DNA of 64,000 nt. Origin: Candidatus Cloacimonetes bacterium HGW-Cloacimonetes-3. GTDB lineage: Bacteria > Cloacimonadota > Cloacimonadia > Cloacimonadales > Cloacimonadaceae. This document shows, one piece after another, positions 9,242 to 17,813 of the stretch. The position numbers and the translations under genes are program-made. The notes under the pieces are model-generated. The model was given only the letters and a program-made list of their open reading frames with translations. It had not been told where the DNA came from and made no database searches. How positions within the stretch are numbered: the stretch's first letter is position 1; the number at the start of each line of letters is the position of its first letter. The stretch is taken from assembly GCA_002840645.1 (NCBI GenBank), contig PHBO01000002.1:124001-188000 (forward strand), written 5' to 3'.

Positions 9242-10513
9242 ATGCGATATCGTTATCTGATGATTCTGCTGTTACTGTCAGCTATGCTTTTCAATGGCTG
9301 TTCGCAGAACGGCAGGTACTACCGTAAAGCAAAAAAGAACTATGAACGGGGCAATATAGAAGCAGCCGTCTCGGAAGCATGCAGATCGCTTAGAATCAAG
9401 CCGGATAACGCCAAGGCTCAGGCTTTGCTGGTTCTGGTGTGGAAGCAGGCAGTTAAGAGCCATGATTTAAGAGTGGCAGAGTTAGAGCGCAATAATGACA
9501 CAACATCCTGGGAACAAATCCTATTCGAACACACCAGCCTGAAAGAGCTTGCCAATCAGGTGCAGAGCTTGCCACGGCTTGTGAATCCTGATACAGGCTA
9601 TGGTGTTATTCTCACCATACCGGATTTATCCGATGCTATCAAAACCAGCCGCGAAAATGCCGCCGAAGCTCATTATCAGGCAGGCTTACGCTATAACAAA
9701 ATGTCGCGCTCGGTGGATGTTCAACGCAAAGCAGCCCAGGAGTTTAAGGCTGCCATGGTTTTTATTCCCGATTACAAAGACTCTATGTTTAAGTATGATC
9801 AATCCCGTAAGCTTGCCGTAAGGCGGATAGCTATTGCACCCTTCACCGACAAAGCAAACACCCGTAACCGTTATGGAGCAATATCAGAGCTGATGTCGGA
9901 CTATATCATCAGTCGTGTTATGGATGGCGGCTATATTGACGAGTTCACCGAGATTATTGCCCGCAGTCAGATGGATGCGGTGTTTGCCGAGCAACAGCTT
10001 AGCGCTTCCGGTTTGGTGGATGAAGCAAGTACTGTAAATCTTGGTCAGCTCTTAGGTGCTCACGAAGTTCTTTCCGGTAGCATCTTACAGATAGATTCCG
10101 GTTATCCGCGCACCTCTTCAGTGGAACAGACAGTAAAAGCCAATATCGTGGTAGGTAAGGAAGAGTACGTGGATGAGAATGGTAAAACAAAGGAACGTGA
10201 TATTCGCAAAGATGTTAGCTGTACCTTTAGAACATATACGAAAGTTATGTCTGTAACGGTGAATGGTTCGTTTAGTGTGGTAGAAGTGGAGACAGGCAAG
10301 ATTCTGATGCAAGAGAGCTTGGAAAGCAAAATCCCCTGGCAGGATAGCTGGAGCCGGTATATCCGTGGGGATGAACGTGCCCTGCCTCAATCAATTAGAA
10401 ATCAGATGAAGAAAGCCGAGTCCTTTCCTCCAGAAGAAGGCGAAATGGTTGTTACCGCGCTTCGCAGGATGGGGGATAATGTGGTTACGAAATTGAGGAG
10501 CTACCTGAAATAG
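9242..10513 (+). CDS. CsgG-family lipoprotein with TPR-like N-terminus
   Basis: Lipobox (MLFNGCSQ); 'RIAIAPFTDKANTRNRYGAISELMSDYIISRVMDGGYIDEFTEIIARSQMDAVFAEQQLSASGLVDEASTVNLGQLLGAHEVLSGSI'. Confidence 0.82.
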   Translation: MRYRYLMILLLLSAMLFNGCSQNGRYYRKAKKNYERGNIEAAVSEACRSLRIKPDNAKAQALLVLVWKQAVKSHDLRVAELERNNDTTSWEQILFEHTSLKELANQVQSLPRLVNPDTGYGVILTIPDLSDAIKTSRENAAEAHYQAGLRYNKMSRSVDVQRKAAQEFKAAMVFIPDYKDSMFKYDQSRKLAVRRIAIAPFTDKANTRNRYGAISELMSDYIISRVMDGGYIDEFTEIIARSQMDAVFAEQQLSASGLVDEASTVNLGQLLGAHEVLSGSILQIDSGYPRTSSVEQTVKANIVVGKEEYVDENGKTKERDIRKDVSCTFRTYTKVMSVTVNGSFSVVEVETGKILMQESLESKIPWQDSWSRYIRGDERALPQSIRNQMKKAESFPPEEGEMVVTALRRMGDNVVTKLRSYLK

Positions 10514-10514
10514 C

Positions 10515-11855
10515 ATGAAGAGTGCAAGCTATATTATTATATTACTGTTGCTTGGCGCATGTAGCATGGCAACCAAAGAACCTGTATGGATTACTCAGCG
10601 TCCTGCGAATACTGCATACTATTCAGCGGTGGTTCGCTTTTCCAAGAAAGCTCCTAACTATGTGGATTCGGCAAGAGATAATGCCCTGCGCGAGATTTCC
10701 ACGCAGATTAGTGTTCAGATCGATTCCGATATCTATCTGAAAGAAACCGAAGCCAATGGCGTTCCCACCGAGGAACTAATCAGCCAGATTCGCAGTTCCA
10801 GCCGTAACAAGCTTAATGATATTGAGTTAGCAGGGAGCTACGAAACCGATAAGGATTACTGGGCATACTATCGCCTTTCCAAAAGTGCTTATCGTGCCTG
10901 GCGGATTGGGCAGAGGGATATCGCTGTTAGTAGCGCAAAGAATCTCTTGGCAGAGTACGATTCCGTCACAAATGATGCCGTTTCCGGTATCACCTCGCTG
11001 TTAAAAGCCATGGAATTAATCGTGGATTTCACGGATTTGGATTTGGCGGTTATGTACCAGGGAAAGGAAGTGAATCTCTACAACGAGCTTTTTAACCGTT
11101 TACACCGCCTTCCCGAACGCCTCCAGCCCTATATGGAAGAGACCAATCTGGCTGTTGTGGCAAAGCTGCAAAGGGTTTATACTGTTCCCGCGGGGATTAC
11201 TTTCGAAAGTGAAACTGGCAAGTATCCATGCAGGGCTTTCCCGCTGGTGTTCAGTTTCAGCCGGGGAAAGGGTGATCTTGTAAGCAATGCCCAAACCGGT
11301 GGCGATGGTAAAACAGAGATGATCCTCAAAAGAGTGGAGCAATTCACTACTCCCCAACAGATTATCCTTAGTCCGGACAAAAACTACTGGCTTCAGAGCC
11401 TAGAAAATCCTGTTGTGAAGCGTTTGTTCAGCTCGCTAAAGTTCCCTGTTGCCACTCTCTATTTGCAGGTTAGCCGCCCCAAGGCATATATTGACTACTC
11501 CTTCAACGATAAGCCTGGCACAGCCTACAAGGAGATGTTAACAAACAAGTTACAGGATTTGGATATGGATGTGGTGCCAGATGCCTCAGCCAGCGATTTC
11601 ACTTTTAAGGTGATGATAAACAGCCATGAAGGGGATTATGTTCCCAGGCTGAAGCTTTACTCCGCCACGGCTGACGCCTATGTGGAGCTGATTGCTACTA
11701 AGCAGGCAAAGAGCATCTACAACACCAATGTTACAGGTATCAAGTGTACCGGCTCTACCCGCGAAAATGCCCTTAGAAACTGCGAGTTAAACGGAGTAGC
11801 GGAGATTTCGGACATGCTGCTGTTTATGCTTGTAGAACAGTATATCATGAATTAG
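10515..11855 (+). CDS. LPP20-family-like lipoprotein
   Basis: Lipobox LLGACS; 'EPVWITQRPANTAYYSAVVRFSKKAPNYVDSARDNALREISTQISVQIDSDI'. Adjacent to the CsgG-like gene. Confidence 0.75.
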   Translation: MKSASYIIILLLLGACSMATKEPVWITQRPANTAYYSAVVRFSKKAPNYVDSARDNALREISTQISVQIDSDIYLKETEANGVPTEELISQIRSSSRNKLNDIELAGSYETDKDYWAYYRLSKSAYRAWRIGQRDIAVSSAKNLLAEYDSVTNDAVSGITSLLKAMELIVDFTDLDLAVMYQGKEVNLYNELFNRLHRLPERLQPYMEETNLAVVAKLQRVYTVPAGITFESETGKYPCRAFPLVFSFSRGKGDLVSNAQTGGDGKTEMILKRVEQFTTPQQIILSPDKNYWLQSLENPVVKRLFSSLKFPVATLYLQVSRPKAYIDYSFNDKPGTAYKEMLTNKLQDLDMDVVPDASASDFTFKVMINSHEGDYVPRLKLYSATADAYVELIATKQAKSIYNTNVTGIKCTGSTRENALRNCELNGVAEISDMLLFMLVEQYIMN

Positions 11856-11914
11856 TTTAGTCTCACTTCAAATTTGGCTATCCAGCCTTTCATAGCCTGC
11901 CACCACGAAGCAAA

Positions 11915-12115
11915 GTTTGACTTTAAAAGTGTCGCTTACGCCTTCTTTCGCCTATCCGCCAACTTCACCGCGACAATTTTTGAGTTAAACTGCTGAACCT
12001 TACAACGAATCCACCTTATGCTACGTTCACAGCCTTAGTTTAACTCTCACCTGAAGCCGCTTAAGATACAGCTAAAGGCAAAGCTCTCTGATGGCTTCAG
12101 GTGAAAGTCAAACCA
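11915..12115. repeat. Two-hairpin composite palindromic element, copy 1 (full length)
   Basis: Outer 10-bp inverted repeat GTTTGACTTT...AAAGTCAAAC; inner GAGTTAAAC (11982-11990) and GTTTAACTC (12038-12046). Hairpin B is 12038-12113. Confidence 0.85.
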
Positions 12116-12273
12116 GAGGGACATGTGCACGAAAATATCATTGACAGAATTTTGCCAATCAATAATCATAGATTTAGATGTGTAAACTGGTAATGACGGC
12201 ACTGATAAACCTCACCCTGTAATGAAACCGAGCATATATACAACATTAAATAAAGACATATAAGGAGTACGCC

Positions 12274-13932
12274 ATGAAAAAGGCAATGTTTCTATTAGTG
12301 TTTTGTCTTACAGCCTTGTGGCTGGCAGCACAAAGCCCCGAGTGGCTCTGGGCAAAGCAAGCTGGTGGACCAGGTGGCGAGTATGCCTATGATATTGCCA
12401 TGGACAGTCAGGGCAACCAATATGTGACCGGGTATTTTTATGGAACCGCCACTTTCGGGTCCTACACGCTCACTTCCAGCGGTGAGTTTGGTATCTTTAT
12501 CGCCAAAATGAATGGATATGGTCACTGGTTATGGGCTGTGAGCGCTGGAGGGTCATTTTATGAGTATGGGAAAGACATAGCTGTAGATGGATCTGGAAAC
12601 ACCTACCTCACAGGTTATTTTTGGGGAGCCGCCATTTTCGGTCCTTACACCCTCACATCCAGCGGACCAGGTGATATCTTTGCCGCAAAACTGGATTCCG
12701 AAGGCAACTTCCTTTGGGCAGTAAAAGCAGGAGGGACAGGCATTGACGAAGGTAGCGGCATTGCAGTGGATGGGAATGGCAATACCTTGCTGACAGGATG
12801 GTTTCAAAACACAGCAAGCTTCGGCACTTACACCCTCACCTCAGGCGGAAGTGATGATATCTTCGCCGCAAAACTGGACTCAACCGGAAACTGGCTTTGG
12901 GCGGTGAGAGCGGGTGGGACAAGCGGAGCCCGTGGGATTGGCATCGCCGTGGATGGGGATGGCAATGCCTTGATGTCCGGTGCATTTTGGGGCACAGCCA
13001 GCTTCGGCACGCAAACCCTCACCTCAAGCGGAGGTTCTGATATCTTTGCCGCCAAACTTGGTACCAGCGGAAACTGGCTCTGGGCAGTCAAAGCGGGAGG
13101 AGATGGAAGTGACTTTGGGCGGGGTATTGCCGTGGATGGGTATGGCAACGCCTTCCTCACCGGGCACTTCAGCTCCTTAGCCACCTTCGGTTATTCTACC
13201 CTCCACTCAAGCGTAAATCAGGAAATCTTCGTCGCCATGTTGGACGGATCCGGCTTTTGGGTTGGGGCTTTGAGCGCGGGAGGGACATTAGTTGATTATG
13301 GGTCAGGCATCGCCGTGGATGGATCTGGCAATGTCTACCTGACCGGCGAATTTGAAGGTACTGCCAGCTTCGGTGACAACACACTCACTTCAAGCGGAGG
13401 TTTTGATATCTTCGCCGCCAAGCTGGATCCCGGTTTCAGCTGGCTCTGGGCTGTTCAAGCTGGAGGGACACAGAATGACCGTGGGTACAGCATCGCGGTG
13501 AATGAGTCTGGCAATGCTTGTCTGACGGGGGATTTTGAAAGCACATCCAGCTTTGGTACTCTCACCCTCACCTCAAACGGGTATGTTGATATCTTCATTG
13601 CCAAGCTTAGTAACTCAACCTTGGTGTCAGATGAATACGGAGTGCCCCAAGCTCACTTTTCACTGGGGCAGAATCACCCGAATCCGTTCACTAATTCTAC
13701 CAGCATTGAACTTGAAGTGAGTGATGCCAAATCTATATATGAAGTATCCGTATATGACCTGCGGGGAAGGCACATCTGCACTCTGCACCGGGGTATATTG
13801 CCAGCGGGAAAGCATGCCTTTACCTGGAACGGAAAGGATGCCTCAGAAAAAGAGCTTTCCAGTGGAGTGTACTTTTACCGGGTATCAAATGGCATTTCCT
13901 CTCAAGTAAAAAAGATGATTTATGTAAGGTAA
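12274..13932 (+). CDS. SBBP-type beta-propeller repeat secreted protein with FlgD/Por-type C-terminal sorting domain
   Basis: Seven or more repeats of 'GxGIAVDGxGNxxLTGxFxGTASFGxxTLTSSGGxDIFAAKLxxxGNWLWAVxAGG'; C-term 'NHPNPFTNSTSIELEV...SGVYFYRVSNG...KKMIYVR'. Confidence 0.9.
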   Translation: MKKAMFLLVFCLTALWLAAQSPEWLWAKQAGGPGGEYAYDIAMDSQGNQYVTGYFYGTATFGSYTLTSSGEFGIFIAKMNGYGHWLWAVSAGGSFYEYGKDIAVDGSGNTYLTGYFWGAAIFGPYTLTSSGPGDIFAAKLDSEGNFLWAVKAGGTGIDEGSGIAVDGNGNTLLTGWFQNTASFGTYTLTSGGSDDIFAAKLDSTGNWLWAVRAGGTSGARGIGIAVDGDGNALMSGAFWGTASFGTQTLTSSGGSDIFAAKLGTSGNWLWAVKAGGDGSDFGRGIAVDGYGNAFLTGHFSSLATFGYSTLHSSVNQEIFVAMLDGSGFWVGALSAGGTLVDYGSGIAVDGSGNVYLTGEFEGTASFGDNTLTSSGGFDIFAAKLDPGFSWLWAVQAGGTQNDRGYSIAVNESGNACLTGDFESTSSFGTLTLTSNGYVDIFIAKLSNSTLVSDEYGVPQAHFSLGQNHPNPFTNSTSIELEVSDAKSIYEVSVYDLRGRHICTLHRGILPAGKHAFTWNGKDASEKELSSGVYFYRVSNGISSQVKKMIYVR

Positions 13933-14087
13933 TCCAATATCACCTTTTTAAAGAACCCAGCCTTCGCAGGAAAGACAATAGTCATCTTGCAGATGTAAGC
14001 CCTCGTGCTTACCTCTAAAAAATAGCTCACTTTAAAACTTGGTGGGCGGCTTTTACAATTTCAGTACCTGCTTGCAAATCATGTATT

Positions 14088-14129
14088 TCCGGTAACCCTC
14101 CCGTATCGCGATACGGGAGGGTTACCGGA
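14088..14129. repeat. 42-bp perfect palindrome
   Basis: TCCGGTAACCCTCCCGTATCGCGATACGGGAGGGTTACCGGA. Confidence 0.95.
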
Positions 14130-14259
14130 GGATCAACGGCTGCATATAGGCTAATTCTATGTAGCCCAATTGCTTTACCCTAATGTCCGGCTGGATGCAA
14201 TATCCCCAAGGGAGAGATAGATCATTGATCCACTCGATTTGAGAGTGAGCAATAAAAAA

Positions 14260-14282
14260 GGGCAGACACAGGGATCTGCCCC
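14260..14282. repeat. Short dyad GGGCAGA-cacaggga-TCTGCCC
   Basis: GGGCAGACACAGGGATCTGCCCC followed by TACA in the intergenic region. Confidence 0.7.
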
Positions 14283-14333
14283 TACAAAGATACAGGACAT
14301 ATTTCAGGGCGGACGCTATCCACCCCAAGGTAA

Positions 14334-16115
14334 TTATTGGTTTAGTAATTTATCTATGGCGCGTGCGCTGCGGTGTCCGTCGGCAATCGCGGTGATGGCA
14401 TCGGCAGTGCGGTTGAACATATCTCCGCCGATGAATATCTTCTGGTCGCTACTGCGTCCCCAGCGGTCAGCATCGATGTTCCACTTGCCAAATTTGATAT
14501 TGGCAAAGGCTTCGCCATCCATCCACGCGAAGTTCATGCCTTGCCCGATGGCGGCGATAATGGTATCTGCCACAAGGGTTTCGCGGCTTCCTTCGATAAG
14601 CACGGGCTGAGGGCGTTTTGCGCCTTCTTCAAAGTGCATTTCGGCTTTTCCCCAGATGAATTCCAGTCTGTTATCAGCCAGCTTGTTTATTTCCAAGGGG
14701 ATAGCCTGTGTGATGAAGGTTACATTTTCTTCGTATGCTTCATCAATTTCTTCGCGGTCGGCGGGCATGTCTTCATCGCGGCGACGGTAGAGGATAGTTA
14801 CCTCGCTACCCAGTCTGCGCGCGGTTCTTGCGGCGTCCATCGCTACATTTCCGCCTCCCACCACCACCACGTGCTTACCAAGGCTAACTTCTTTGCCTTC
14901 AGTTACATCGCTTAGCAGTTTCAGACCGCTGATCACGCCTTCGTTGTCTTCGCCTTTGATACCGATGAAGTATGGCTCGAACAAGCCGGTACTGATGAAC
15001 ACGGCATCATAGCGTTTGTAGATGTCGTCGAAGCTTATATCCTTGCCAACGCAGGTGTTATAGTGAATTTTAACGCCCAAAGAGGTGATGAAATCTATGT
15101 CTTTATCAATTTTATCGTAGGGAAGGCGGTATTCGGGGATGCCATAACGGAGCATCCCACCGGCAGCAGCGGTTTTTTCGAAGATATCCACCTCGTAGCC
15201 CATGTTGGCGAGGTAGTAAGCAGCGCTTAAGCCGCCGGGTCCGCTACCGATGATACCCACCTTTTTGCCCAGGGGCTTAATCTCGGTTTTCAGAATATCC
15301 TTGTAGTCCTCCGCTTCCACGCAGTCTGTTAAATAGCGTTTCAGCCAGCGGATAGAGATGGCATCGCCACGATGGGAGAGGGCACATACATCCTCACAAA
15401 GGCGTGTGCATATTCTGCCACACACGCCGGGCAGGGGATTGGTGTCGTATAAAATCTGCAAGCCTGCTGCGATGTTATCCTCGCGAATGGCTTTTATGTA
15501 GGCGGGAATGTTCATGTGCGCAGGGCAGGTAGCGGTGCAAATACCGCACTGAATACAGCGGTCTGCTTCGCGTATGGCAAGCTCGCGGGAATAGCCCTTA
15601 ACCAGCTCTACAAAAGAACTTAACCGCTCCTCAGGGCTTAAATGTGGCATAGGAATTCTATCCAAAAGAAGCAGTTCATAGCCATCGGGCTTTTTATAGC
15701 CGAGGGGTTCATTGTCCCATGGTTTGGAATCCACACCGGGCGTGTAACAAAAAGTATCGCGCACATCTTTATCCAACCCTTCTTCCACCCAAGTGTATGC
15801 ATTGGACATAGTTAGCGAACCGCTGGGGCATATATCCACACACAGGGCACACCAACAACAGCGTCCGTAATCTATCTTGGGGCGCAAACCGCTGTCGCCG
15901 TCTTTAGCTGTGGCAACGGGAACCATTTCGATAGATACATTCTGGCAAATCTCGGCGCAGGTGCCACAGCCGATGCATTTGCTTACATCGTTCTTGTGAA
16001 ACCCACGATAAGCAGGAGCACCGGGACGAGGAGCACTGAGCGTGTTTATGGAATATGGCTTTTCAAAAGCACGTTTCCACACGAAGAAGGGGGAAAGTAT
16101 ATCTCTTAAATTCAT
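14334..16115 (-). CDS. NuoI-like 2x[4Fe-4S] subunit fused to a GltD-type NAD(P)/FAD oxidoreductase
   Basis: N-term CIGCGTCAEICQNVS and CCWCALCVDICPSG; then 'CIQCGICTATCPAHMNIPAYIKAI...GVCGRICTRLCEDVC', 'VGIIGSGPGGLSAAYYLANMGYEVDIFEKTAAAGGMLRYGIPEYRLP', 'VVVVGGGNVAMDAARTARRLGSEVTILYRR'. Confidence 0.93.
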   Translation of the reverse strand: MNLRDILSPFFVWKRAFEKPYSINTLSAPRPGAPAYRGFHKNDVSKCIGCGTCAEICQNVSIEMVPVATAKDGDSGLRPKIDYGRCCWCALCVDICPSGSLTMSNAYTWVEEGLDKDVRDTFCYTPGVDSKPWDNEPLGYKKPDGYELLLLDRIPMPHLSPEERLSSFVELVKGYSRELAIREADRCIQCGICTATCPAHMNIPAYIKAIREDNIAAGLQILYDTNPLPGVCGRICTRLCEDVCALSHRGDAISIRWLKRYLTDCVEAEDYKDILKTEIKPLGKKVGIIGSGPGGLSAAYYLANMGYEVDIFEKTAAAGGMLRYGIPEYRLPYDKIDKDIDFITSLGVKIHYNTCVGKDISFDDIYKRYDAVFISTGLFEPYFIGIKGEDNEGVISGLKLLSDVTEGKEVSLGKHVVVVGGGNVAMDAARTARRLGSEVTILYRRRDEDMPADREEIDEAYEENVTFITQAIPLEINKLADNRLEFIWGKAEMHFEEGAKRPQPVLIEGSRETLVADTIIAAIGQGMNFAWMDGEAFANIKFGKWNIDADRWGRSSDQKIFIGGDMFNRTADAITAIADGHRSARAIDKLLNQ

Positions 16116-16117
16116 TG

Positions 16118-17275
16118 TTACCTCTCAATTTCCGGCGGATAAGTGTGAAGCGAAACCATCAGCCCGGGCAGGTCGGCAATGTTCACGCCCACCGCCAAAT
16201 CTTCGAGCAAAGCCATGGCATGAGTGTATGAAGGCCCGCGCACCGTAACTTTACGGGGGAAGGCACTGCCATCGGAAACCATGAAATAGCCATACTCGCC
16301 ACGGGTGGATTCGGCGCGAAGGTAGGTTTGCCCCTTGGGGATTTTCAGATGAAGCACATTGGGCAAGGTGGCATGAAGCGCACCGCTACGAGGCATCTTA
16401 GCCAGTATCTGGCGAATAAGCGCTATAGACTGATACATTTCCTTCCAGCGCACCACCGTTCGGGAATAGGCATCACCGGCGGTTTCGGTCTCGATGATAA
16501 AATCTAACTGGTCATATATCAGATAGGGCTGGTCTTTACGGATATCCCTCTGAAGCCCGCAACAACGGGCATTGGGACCCACCACGCCATAGGCATCCAC
16601 CATTTCGGGAGTGATTACCCCCAAACCGACGGCGCGCTGTTTAAAAATGGCGTTGTTAAGCATTACATAGTTAATTTCATCCAACAGCTTGTGCACCGCA
16701 GCGATGGTTTTCTCGGCGCGTTTGTCCCAGCCTTCGGGCAAATCACCGCGCACTCCGCCGGGAATGGTGTACATGTGGTAGATGCGTGCGCCTGTCCATT
16801 CTTCGAACAGGTCTAACACAAAATCACGATGCGCCATTGTCCACTGCGCCACCGTGCCCATGCCAAAAGCACCGCTCTGCCCGCCAATCCACATCAGGAA
16901 GCTTGCAAGACGCGACAGCTCCAGATTAAGGGTGCGCAACCACTTGGCGCGCTCAGGGATTTCTATGCCCATCAGGTCTTCCATGGCAGCGGCAAAGAGA
17001 TATTCGTTGGTATCAGGCTCGGGCACGCAGATACGGCAAACGATGGGGAAGCAATTTATGTAGCGACGGCGTTCCATCAGCTTTTCAAAGCCACGGTGGA
17101 GATAGCCTACATGGGTGTTGCATTTAATCACCTGATCACCGCAGATATCAAGCTCCAGGCTCATGTTTCCCGTAACACCGGGATGTTGAGGTCCGTGCCA
17201 CATTTTAAGGTATTTCTGGCTGTTCAGGTCGTAAACTGATTTTCCATCAACGATGGGCGGATATAAGTTTTCCAT
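16118..17275 (-). CDS. NuoD/group 4 [NiFe]-hydrogenase large-subunit-like protein (Mbx/MBS type)
   Basis: 'MWHGPQHPGVTGNMSLELDICGDQVIKCNTHVGYLHRGFEKLMERRRY', 'YTIPGGVRGDLPEGW', 'PRSGALHATLPNVLHLKIPKG'. Confidence 0.92.
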   Translation of the reverse strand: MENLYPPIVDGKSVYDLNSQKYLKMWHGPQHPGVTGNMSLELDICGDQVIKCNTHVGYLHRGFEKLMERRRYINCFPIVCRICVPEPDTNEYLFAAAMEDLMGIEIPERAKWLRTLNLELSRLASFLMWIGGQSGAFGMGTVAQWTMAHRDFVLDLFEEWTGARIYHMYTIPGGVRGDLPEGWDKRAEKTIAAVHKLLDEINYVMLNNAIFKQRAVGLGVITPEMVDAYGVVGPNARCCGLQRDIRKDQPYLIYDQLDFIIETETAGDAYSRTVVRWKEMYQSIALIRQILAKMPRSGALHATLPNVLHLKIPKGQTYLRAESTRGEYGYFMVSDGSAFPRKVTVRGPSYTHAMALLEDLAVGVNIADLPGLMVSLHTYPPEIER

Positions 17276-17276
17276 T

Positions 17277-17813
17277 TCAATCCTCGGAGTAAAGCTGTTC
17301 TTTCATGTGTTGTTCAGGTTCGTTTTGCACGCGTGGGCGGTGGCTGTAGGTCTCATCGCTGTATGCCTTGGTATCAAAATCACGGCGCATGGGGGGCGGT
17401 CCTTGCCAGCCTTCTAAAATCATTGGCTCTTCCACACCGGGGCTACCGGGGAAATCTATGCCAAACATCTCGTGCAATTCACGCTGGTAAACCCTGCCCT
17501 GTTTCCACAAATGATGGAGGGAATCCATCACGGGATGGTCGCGATCGATAAACACCAAAATGCCCAGATCGGTCTTTGTGGCGTAGTTATGAAGCAGGTA
17601 AGTAAGCTGGAATTGCTTATCTTCCAACCAATCCACACAAGTTAGCATCACCAAATGAGTGTAGCCGTGAATGTCGCGCAGATGGGTTAACAGGCTGATC
17701 GCCTGAGACGCTTTCACTTTGCAAAAAGCCAGATCAGAGCGCTTGCTTTCAAAATCTGCAAGCTCGAACTGAAGGCTTAAAATGTCGTATAATTTCTTCA
17801 TCATTCCTACCAA
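17277..17813 (-). CDS. NuoC-like (30 kDa) subunit
   Basis: 'HLVMLTCVDWLEDKQFQLTYLLHNY', 'REVHEMFGIDFPGSPG'-type motif (VYQRELHEMFGIDFPGSP). Confidence 0.9.
   Translation of the reverse strand: MVGMMKKLYDILSLQFELADFESKRSDLAFCKVKASQAISLLTHLRDIHGYTHLVMLTCVDWLEDKQFQLTYLLHNYATKTDLGILVFIDRDHPVMDSLHHLWKQGRVYQRELHEMFGIDFPGSPGVEEPMILEGWQGPPPMRRDFDTKAYSDETYSHRPRVQNEPEQHMKEQLYSED

Noticed and set aside
12300-13600. DNA-level tandem repeats in the 12-13.6 kb region
   Set aside because: Explained by the protein-level SBBP beta-propeller repeats of the 12274-13932 CDS.
14373-14915. 180-aa plus-strand ORF antisense to the NuoI-GltD gene
   Set aside because: The complementary strand encodes clear conserved motifs; the antisense reading is low-complexity and lacks recognisable domains.
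16118-17275. [NiFe]-hydrogenase assignment for the large subunit
   Set aside because: The C-terminal DPCxxC ligand pair is absent, so H2 catalysis is unlikely; I call it Nuo/Mbx-like instead.
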